Shown: one piece after another, positions 7,639 to 17,300 of the stretch
How positions within the stretch are numbered: position 1 is the stretch's first letter
How the letters are laid out: each line of letters starts with the position of its first letter
Source of the DNA: an uncultured Desulfovibrio sp.
GTDB lineage: Bacteria > Desulfobacterota > Desulfovibrionia > Desulfovibrionales > Desulfovibrionaceae
Direction: 5' to 3'
DNA length: 39,216 nt
Assembly: GCA_900546145.1 (NCBI GenBank)
Contig: URBN01000018.1
Span: 1-39,216 of the forward strand
Notes under the pieces: model-generated
Databases searched by the model: none
Seen by the model: the letters and a program-made list of their open reading frames with translations, nothing else
Told to the model about the DNA's origin: nothing
Made by a program: the position numbers and the translations under genes

Positions 7639-8396
7639 AGGGTTTTCTCCACAGCTTTTTCAACAAGTTCCTTCAGGATGGGAAGGAAGAGGTTTTCATT
7701 TTTTTTGAGGAAGAAGTGATCACCTGGCAGCATGCGCGCGGCGAAACCGGCGCTTGTGTGCTCCCGCCACTTCTCGAGTTCGGGAGCGGTCACTTCGCTG
7801 TCCTCCATGCCGGAGAAAGCGCGCATGGGAACGGACAGGCGCTGGGTGGTCACATAACTTTCATCAACGGCGAAGTCGGCGCGTAGAAGGGGCCGCAGGA
7901 GCCGCATGAAGTCGGGATCGCGCAGGATGGCCTCGGGAGTGCCGGAAAGGTGCCTGAGTTCGTTGTCGAAGTCCCTGTCCGGGTATGTACTCACGAGGCG
8001 GGCCGGCGGGGTGGAAGGGGCACGGCTGCCGGAGACAATGAGGAGCAGGGGGGGGCGCCCCTGTTCCTCCAGGCGGCGGGCCGTCTCGAAAGCGATTTTG
8101 GCACCCATGCTGTGGCCGTAGATGACGCACGGGGTGTCAAACCACCCACCGTCTTCTCCGGCTTCGAACATGGCATCGCAGAGGCTCTTTACGCTGTAGT
8201 ACCTCGGCTCCCGGATCCGCTCTTCGCGGCCCGGAAGCTGAACGGCATACAGGTCCACGGCAGAGCCAAGCGCGCGTCCCCAGTTACGGTAGATGGACGC
8301 TCCGCCCCCGGCAAAGGGAAAGCAGAACATGCGCGGCCTGGCCCTGCCGCCGGTCTCTTCCTGATTATGGATGAGCCAATCGGACCTGAGTGTCAT
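7635..8396 (-). CDS. Type II (editing) thioesterase
   Basis: 253 residues from an ATG at 8396, one base after the stop of synthetase D and preceded by GGGAGG; a longer frame starting at 8474 overlaps D and lacks support. It is an alpha/beta hydrolase with the family's FPFAGGGASIYRNW near the N-terminus, nucleophile S96 in GHSMGAKIAFE, acid D199 (GMEDSEV) and H227 in GDHFFL. These discrete thioesterases hydrolyse stalled or mis-acylated chains from carrier domains of PKS/NRPS systems in the cytoplasm. It is translationally coupled to the RND gene and sits with the megasynthases, so this locus is its likely partner. A separate terminal TE in synthetase D handles release. Confidence 0.9.
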   Translation of the reverse strand: MTLRSDWLIHNQEETGGRARPRMFCFPFAGGGASIYRNWGRALGSAVDLYAVQLPGREERIREPRYYSVKSLCDAMFEAGEDGGWFDTPCVIYGHSMGAKIAFETARRLEEQGRPPLLLIVSGSRAPSTPPARLVSTYPDRDFDNELRHLSGTPEAILRDPDFMRLLRPLLRADFAVDESYVTTQRLSVPMRAFSGMEDSEVTAPELEKWREHTSAGFAARMLPGDHFFLKKNENLFLPILKELVEKAVEKTL

Positions 8397-8397
8397 T

Positions 8398-11300
8398 TTA
8401 GCTGTTCCTCCCGTTTTCAGAGCCGGATTCGATGAGCTGGCGGATGCCGGCTGCGATACGGCTGACGTCTTCATCTGATTTCAGGAGGTGCCAGTGGTCA
8501 TGGCTGACAGGGACAACGGTGAACGGACCGTCGGTGAGAGAGCGCCAGTATTCAACGCTTTCGTCCTTCTGGCCTTCGCCTCTGATGTAGAGCACGGCAT
8601 GACCGGAGAGAGGTTTCGGCTGGTAGTGCCAGAGGGCCTCAACGTTGGCGAGCCCCACCTTAATGATGCGGCCAACCTGTTCCTGAATGGCCTGGCTCCC
8701 TTCGGGAACGAGGCCTTCCATTTCCATGGCCCTGGTGAAGACGCGGAGCTGGCTTTCCCTGTCGAGGCTGTCGAAATCGGAAGGCTCGAAGCCCATGGAC
8801 TTCACGACGCCCACGGCATCGGGGAAGACCTGTTCCATGAGGGACATGAAGCTCGAACGTCTCCTGCCGTACTGTTCATCCCAGAGCTTCTTTGACGGCG
8901 GGTCAATGAGCACAAGCGGCTGTCTGTTGTCGCTGCCCGTGCGGGTGGCAAGCTCCCAGGCGATAAAGGCGCCCATGGACCAGCCGCCGAACACGGCACT
9001 GGAAGGAGTAATCTTCTGGGCGAAGTCACTCATGTAGTTTTCCGCCATGACGCTGAAGTCCGTGACGGGCTGGCATTCGCCGCCAAGGCCGCGGCTCTGC
9101 AGGGCGCAGAAGTTCCATTCCGGCAGTGCGGCGGAGAGTCTGGCGTAGGATGTCACAATGCCTTCGCAGGGATGCCCGAAGACAAGCGTCCGGCTGCTCC
9201 CCGCTTCGTTCAGGATGACAAGGGAACCGTCTCTGTCGTTCTTTCTGGACTCGATAAGGGCGGCTTCTCCGGCAATGGTCGGCTGCTGCATCAGATCCCT
9301 GAGCGTGAACCTGCGTCCGAAGCTCTTCTGAAGTCCTTTCAGGAGCTGGAAGGCGGACAGGGAGTCACCGCCGCAGTGGAAGAAGCTTTCCTCCACGCTG
9401 ACACTGTCGAGGGAAAGAACCTCTTTCCAGATGGCGGCGATGGTCTTTTCCGTTTCAGTACGGGGCGCGACGGTTACGGCCGGCCTGGAAGGCCCGCGGC
9501 CGGAAGCGGCGGCAATGGCCCTGCGGTCAATCTTGCCATTGGCGGAAAGCGGCATGCTTTCAAGAAGATGCCAGCTGGAAGGCACCATGTAGCCGGGAAC
9601 GCGTTCCCGGGTCCAGGAGTCCAGAACTTCGGGAGTAAAGCGCGACACGGATTCCGGCCCGGAGCTCACGAAAACCTCGAGGCCGAGGAAGCCTTCAAGA
9701 GAATCCTTCTTCACGAACCAGACTGGGGCGGTAAGCCCCTGTTCGGTAAAGACTTTCGTCCACTCTTCACGCGAGGGGATGGGGTTCTCCAGGCGCAGGT
9801 CCGCGTCGTTCGCGTTCTCGTAGCCCTGCTGCAGGCCCTGCGACAGGTCGAGGGGCAGCTGGAAGGAGGACTGATCCTCAATGAGGAGTATGCCGGAGGG
9901 GGCGAGCATGCGCTTCAGGGCGGTCAGCGATTTGCGCATGTCCTTCACGTCGTGCAGGACGCCGACAGCCAGGATCATGTCATAGCTGTGGGCTTCGCGG
10001 CCCTGGAGTTCCGGCTCCACATCGAGGTCGAAGAGGCCGTAATTCACGAAATCATATTCGGAAAAGGCCTTCTGCGCCGCGGTGAGGAAGAAGCGGGAGA
10101 TATCGGTGAAGTCATAGGTGACGTTCTTTCCCACGAGAGAGGGGAGAATATGGCGCGTTACAGAGCCATATCCTGCGCCGACCTCAAGGATGCGGTACGG
10201 TCTGCCGCCTGCGTTTTCGACAGCCCTGACGGCGATGTCGGCAGTGAGGCGGTTGCACGCAGCGGGCACCTTCTGGTAGAGGACCGGGACGATTTCGTCC
10301 GTATAGAGCTCACCGGAGTGCTTATCCTCCTTGAGGAGGGCGGGCAGATCCGTGACGGTCTTCTCAAGGATGGTTCCGAACCTCGGAGCGAACTTCATCT
10401 CTTTAAGGCAGCCGAGCGCGTTTTTAAGGCAGCCGTCAAAGGAAGGCGGCGTGCCGCAGGGAGCGTACATGCCCCTGTCGTCAACGGCGATGATGCCGCG
10501 GGAAGAGAGGGCTGTCAGTGCGCGGTGGAGCCACTTGGTGTAGCGTTTTGCCGCGCCGGATTCGGCGATGAAGTCTTCAAGGCCCGTCCATTTCCTGTCG
10601 TAGAGGCCGAGGGTACGCAGAGCACGCTCGGCTGCGGCAAGGTAGAGGTCTGAGAGACCGTTCCACATTTTTTTGAAGATTTCAGGGTCGAAGTCAGTCA
10701 CTGACTCCGTGTTCCCTGCAGCTTTCATAAGGTCGTCAGTCAGCTGGCTGGGGGCTTCCTCGGTCCGCATGATCATGCCGGCCTTTTCAGGTTCGGCTTC
10801 CAGGAAGGCGGTGAGCTGCTTTTCGCCGCCCCGTCCGTTTTCGACGATGACGGCAGCGCGCTTCACGGCCGGGTGTTCTCTGAGCACGGATTCAACTTCG
10901 CCGAGTTCGATGCGGTAGCCGTGCACCTTTACCTGCGTGTCCAGGCGGCCCAGGAATTCAATGGTGCCGTCGGGATGGTAGCGGGCGGTGTCGCCGGTTT
11001 TATACATGCGCGGATGTTTCTCCGTGGCGGGAAGGAAGGCCGCGGCGGTCTTTTCTGGATCGTTCCAGTAGCCGGTGGCGAGGCCTGCGCCCAGGATGTA
11101 GAGGTCGCCGGGGACCCAGTCGGGACGGTCCGTGAGATGTCCGTCGAGGATGGCGAAGGCCTGGTTCGCGAGGGGCGTGCCGTAGGGGACCGAGGTCCAG
11201 GCCGCGTCGGCGGGGCAGGTCTCATGGAAGTTTGACCAGATGGAGGCTTCCGTGGCGCCGCCCATGGCCATGACCTTCAGGCCGGGGATATTCTTCTTCA

Positions 11301-14300
11301 GTTTCCCGGGCAGATCCTGGGGAATCCAGTCACCGCTGAAGATGGCGATCTTAAGCGGGAGAGGCGTGCCGCCTTCTTCTTCCGCGGCGTCACAGAGGAC
11401 CTGACCGAGGGCGGGAACCGTGTTCCAGAGGGTCACGCCGTGCGCGCGGATGAGGGCAAGCCAGGTCCGGGGCTCGAGACGTTCCTCCTCTTCAGGAACA
11501 ACGACGGTGCCGCCGGCCGAGAGAAGGCCGAAGATGTCGTAAACCGAGAGGTCGAAGGAGAGCCGCGACACGCTGAGAACGCGATCCTTCCCGGTCACGC
11601 CGTAACGGCGGTTGACGTCAAGAATCGTGTTCATAGCGGCTTTGTGGGAAATCACGACGCCCTTGGGCTTTCCGGTGGAACCTGAGGTGTAGATGATGTA
11701 GGCGGGATCCTCCGGCATAGCCGCGTTTTCAGGGCAGGCAGCGCCGTCAGCCGCCTTCAGGGTGTCATCGGCGGAAAGGAAGGCCGTCCCTTCGGGAGCG
11801 GTGCACTTTCTGCCAATGACCGCCTTCACGCCGGCATCAGAGAGAATCTCTCCGATGCGGGTTTCGGGCTGACCCGGATCGAGGGGCAGGTAGGCCGCGC
11901 CGGCGCGCTGGATGCCGAGGCAGGCTGCAATCTGCTGCCAGCCATGGGGAAGCAGGATGGCGCAGCGAGCGCCGCGTCCGATGCCCTTTTCCCTGAGCTG
12001 CAGGGCCAGGGCGCGGCTCATTTCTTCCAGTTCGCCGTAGGAGAGCGTCCTGTTTCTGCTGATAACGGCGCAGGCTTCAGGATGCTCAGATGCCTGCTTC
12101 AGGAAGGGCGCGTACATGAGGCCCGCTCCGAGATCCATGGCCGTATCGTTGACTTTCGCGCGGATGGCGAGCTGGGCTTCGGGAGCGCGGACAGGAGTGA
12201 GGCTGTTCCAGAGGCTGTCGTCACCGGCGAGGCGGGTCAGGAAGTCCGCATAAACGCTGAACATGTCTTCTATCATGCCCTTGGGGAAGAGCCCGGGCAC
12301 ATAGTCGAAGACGAGTCTGAGGGCGCCGTCCACTTCAAAGAGCTGATGATCAAGCCAGACCTGCGGCGTCTGGGAGATGCTGCAGACCTCGCGTCCGAGC
12401 CCGCCGAGGGCGAAAGCGTCGCCTTTGGACTCCATGGAGAGGATGCTCGTGAAAATGATGGGCATAATGCCGGCGGCGCTGCCGCGGCGACGGCTCATTT
12501 CACGCAGGACGCGGATACCGCTGAAGGAGCGGTGCCCCATATCGTCCCAGAGCCTGCTCCAGAGACGTCCGGCCATATTTTCGAAGCCCGTGCCCTCGTC
12601 GAGATCCACGGCAAGGAGCGTGTTAGAGGTAAACTCGCCCACGAGCTCGTTGACCTGTCTGTGCATGGGCAGGCGGTTGAATAGCGTGAGGTTGAGAGTG
12701 AACTTCCGATCGGAGCTCCACAGGCCGAGGACTTCGGAGAAGGCGGCAAGCGTGATGGCCGTGGGCGTAAGCCCCCTTGCTTCACCTTTCTTCCTGAGGG
12801 ACTGCCAGACGCCTTTATCGATCGTCTTCATGAGGCGTCTGAACTCAGTATGCGTGAGAGCCGAGGGCTTGACGGCCAGCGGAAGCCTGGGAGCTTCGGG
12901 CAGGCTGTCGATGCGGTCCAGCCAGTATCTGCGGTCGCGTTCGAAGGTCTTCGTTTTGCGGTAGCGCTCTTCGGCAAGGCGGTAGTCGCGGAAGGTGATT
13001 TCCATCTTCGGCAGAGCCGCCCCGCGTCCGGCGTAAATCTCGCCGAGCTCGTGCAGAAGGAGGCTGATGCCGTGGAAGTCGCAGAGCATGAGGTCAAAGC
13101 TGAAGTGCAGGCGGCAGACCGTATCGGAGAGTTCGGAGATTTCGATACGGAAGTTCGGCCATTTGTCCACAGCCACGACTTCATGGGACATTTCCGCGCG
13201 CATGGCCTGGATTTTTTCGTCCACCTCTTTGTCGGAAAGCCCGCGCAGATCGTGGCGGGGAATGACGTAGGGCGGAACTTCCGCGAGAACCTGCTGGTGC
13301 TCACTGTCAAGGATGACGGTGCGCAGGATGGGCTGGCGGGCGATGAGTTCGTTCCAGGCCTTCTCATAGCGGTCGTAGTCGATATTCTGGGCTTCGGCCT
13401 CGAAGTAGAAGTGACAGCTGACGCCGCCAAGGGCGAGGCCGTCGCTGCCGCGGCCGATCCAGTAGGCCTGCTGCATGTCGGAGAGAGGGAAGGGATCGCA
13501 GGCGTGCTCCAGATCCGGAACAAGGAGACCGGAAAGGGGCGAGCCCGCGTCATTTTCCTTTTCAGGCTTTTTGGTTTCTCCGGCCGTATCCGGGCCGAGG
13601 TCATGGGCAAACTTCTCAGCCATGGCCTGGACTGTGGGACGGGCGGAAACCTCATGCGGCGCGATACGGATTTTGAGGTCACGGCTGATGCGCTGGAAGA
13701 GGTCGAGGCTGATGAGGGAATCCATGCCGAGGCTCGTCAGGTTGACGTCATCGGGAATGGTGTCCTCGCTGATGCGCAGGAATCCGGCTATTTCCTTTCT
13801 GAGGTACGCGCGCATCTTCGTAAGACGCTCTTCCATGGGCAGGGCGCGCATTTCTTCGGCAAGTCTGCTGGAAGAAGTTTTTTCAGCCTGCTTTTCGCTG
13901 GGTTTAACCCTGTCCCTGATCTCGTCGAACATGGCAGCGCCGGACGTAGCTCTGAGAAGAGGGAGCATCTTGTTCCAGTCCATGCGCGTCACGACCTTGC
14001 GCGTGGCGCCGCTGCTCATGAAGGCGTCAAGGAGAGCGAGGCCGGTGGCAGTATCGAAGCCTTCAACGCCCTGGCGGCGGATACGGTCAAGTATGCCGAG
14101 CCTCACGACCGTACCGATTTCGCCCCAGGCGCCCCAGTTGACCGAGAGGCCGGGCAGGAAGTCCGCCCTGCGGGAGGCGATGAGCGCGTCGAGGAACGTG
14201 TTGGCGGCAACGTGGTTGGCCTGACCGTGCGTGCCGAAGACGGAGGCTATGGAAGAGAAGACCACAAAGTGGTCGAGGGGCATGTCACGGGTCAGTTCGT

Positions 14301-17300
14301 TCAGGAACCAGCTGCCGTCGACCTTCGGGGAAAGGACGGCATTGAAGCGCTTCCAGGTAAGCCGTTCGATGGCGTCGTCATCGAGGAATCCGGCGAGGTG
14401 GAAGACGCCGCGGATGGGCATGTCCTCCTGGGCGGTCATTTCGCCGAAGGCGGCTTTCATGGCGTCAAAGTCGGTCACATCGCAGGTGAGCGGCCTGGCC
14501 TCGCAGCCTGCGGCGCGGATTTTTTCAACCTGTTCCGCCTGACGTGAACCGGCTTCGGGCAGATGGCGTCCGAGGAGCCAGATCCTGCCTGCGCCGCGTT
14601 CGGCGAGATGCTGGGCGAGGGCGAGGCCGACATCGCTCATGCCGCCCGTGATGACGTAGGAGGCGTCATGGCGGATGCCGGTGTCACCGGGAACGAACAC
14701 GTTCCTCACGACAACCTTGCCGGTATGGCGGCCTTCAAGCATGTACCTGAAGGCTTCCGCGACGGAATCCATGGTGAAGACCCTGTGCGTGAGCGGATGG
14801 TAGAAGCCCTTTTTGAAGCCTTCCATGCAGCCGGTGAAGATTTCACGCAGCCTGTTTTCGTCCTTCTGGCCGATCTTCACGAGGTCAACAGCCGTGTAGG
14901 CGATGTCGTCGCGCACAGCCCTGACCTGTTCGGGGGTACGCACGTCGGTCTTGCCGATTTCCACAAAGCGGCCGCCTTTGACGAGGCAGCGCATGCCGGC
15001 GTCGCAGAGATCCTTCACGAGGAAGTTCAGAACCACGTGCACGCCCTCACCGCCGGTATCTCTGAGAATTTCCTTCTCAAAATCCGCGGTGCGAGAGGAA
15101 TAGACGTGTCTGATGCCCCAGGAGCGGAGCAGGCCGCGTTTGCGTTCCGTGCCGGCCGTGGCATAGATTTCGGCGCCCACCGCCCTGGCGATCTGGATGG
15201 CGGACTGTCCGATGCCGCCCGTGGCGGAATGCAGGAGGACGCGCTCGCCCTTCTTCAGGCCGGCCACCTCAATGAGGGAATGCCAGGAGGTCATGAAGAC
15301 CGTGGGAATGCAGGACGCCTCAATGGCATTGAAGCCCTCGGGGATGGGAGCCGTGAAGAGCTCGCGGGCGTAGAGGTGGGAGGCGAATTGGCCGTAGGTC
15401 GTGGTGAAAACCCTGTCGCCGGGGGCGAAGCGGGTAACGCCCTCGCCGATGGCGGTGACAGTGCCGGCGCAGTCGAGCACCATGCTCTTCATCTGGCTGG
15501 TGACGCCCATGGCGGACATGACGTTCTGGAAATTAAGGCCGTAGGCTTCGACCGCGATTTCGATTTCGCCGGGCCTGGGCGCGTGGCGGGTGAGGGGCTT
15601 CACGGCGATGTTTTCAAGACCGCCGCCGAGGATTTCCACTTCGTAGTCCCCTTCGGGCTTTTCGAGAATCTTCGGGGTCCTGGCAGGAGCTTCATGGGCG
15701 GCGCGCACGAGGCGCGGGGAGTAGAAGACGCCGTTCCTCACGGCAGCCTTGTCCTCATGCCAGCCGCGGGCTCCGGCCGCGGCGCACAGCGTGGCGGCCT
15801 GTGAGGAGAGTTCCGCCACAGGATCGAGGTCGATGATGAGAGGGTAAATCTGCCCGAGTTCCATGGCCACGGATTTCTCGAGGCCCCAGACAAGGCTCTG
15901 CGTGGGAACGGGCTGATCCGCGGCGCGTACGGCCTGCGCCTGGCAGGTGACAGCGGCGAGACGGATTTTTGAAGACGCGCCGCAGGCCGCGAGAGCCTGG
16001 GCGAGGAAGAGGAGGGCTTCGGCCGTATGGGTCTTGAAGGGCGCTTCGCCATTCTTTCCGGTGAAGTCGGGCACCGTGCAGTCAGGAGCCCAGAGGTAGA
16101 GAATGCCCCTGGCGTCTTCCTTCGCGCTGAAGGCGGAGACGAGGTCTTTGAAAGCACCGGGGTCATCGGGAGCCACGGCCTGAATGCCGTCGGGGGCGTC
16201 TCCGCCCGCGCAGACGGCCATCTCAAAGGTACCGCCGTCACGGGTGATTTCGTCAGAAACGGCTCTGGCGAAGCCCATGTCGCGGCCGGCGAGAATAAGC
16301 CAGTGGCCTTTCATGTCGTGCTTTTCAGGAGCCGCGATCTGGCGCCAGACGATGTCGTAGCAGATATCGGCGCTCTGCTGTCCGGCGCGGATCTGGTCAA
16401 GCGTGCTCCTGTTGGTGCGGCGCATGGTCAGATTGATGATGTCGCAGACCGGCGTGCCGTCAGGCGTGTAAATGCTGAAGCTCGCCTGGAACATTTCCTT
16501 TTTGAAGGAATCGCCTTCTTTCATCACAGCGCGGCACCAGACCGTGTCCGGAGCCTTGCCGTAAAAGTTGATGCGCTCAACGCTGAAAGGCATGAACCCT
16601 TCGCCGTTGGGATCGCTGTCATCGGCGCCCATGGCAGCGACCATGCTCTGCAGGCAGCTGTCAAGCACGGCGGGATGGACAATGAATCCGCCGCCGCGGC
16701 GCGCTTCCTGGGAGTCCAGGCTCACCTCGGCGATGGCGCCGTCATCCGTGCGCCAGAGATGACGCAGACCGCGGAAGATGGGACCGTAATGGACGGTTCC
16801 GTAGGAGTCGAACTTCGTGTAGAAGGCGTCGATGTCAATCTCCCGGCCGCCTTTGGTGAGATTTTTCAGATTCACATGCGCGCCTGCGGCGCTTTGCAGG
16901 GGAGAGACCTGGCCGGACACGTGCATGTGCCAGCCGCCCTCTGTGTCAGCCGCGTTTCGGCTGTAGATTTCGAATTCCGCGCCGCTGTCAGAGGGGCTTA
17001 CAAGAACCTGAACCCTGCGGGCGCCATCATCGAGCATGAGGGCTTCCCTCAGGACCACATTTTCGAGGCTCACTTCATCGCAGCCGAAGTAATTCATGCC
17101 GGCCGCGGCAGCGAGATCAAAGTGAGCGGTGCCGGGGACGACGATGTTTTTGAATACCTGATGCTGCGCGAGGAAGGGCTGGCGCTCGCCGCTTACGAGG
17201 GAGGTGTACTGGGCCGTGGAGAGAGGGGAGGCGAGCCGGCGTCCGAGCAGGATATGCCCAGTGTCCAAGCCGGACGGCTCTCCTTCGGAGGCTTCCGCAG

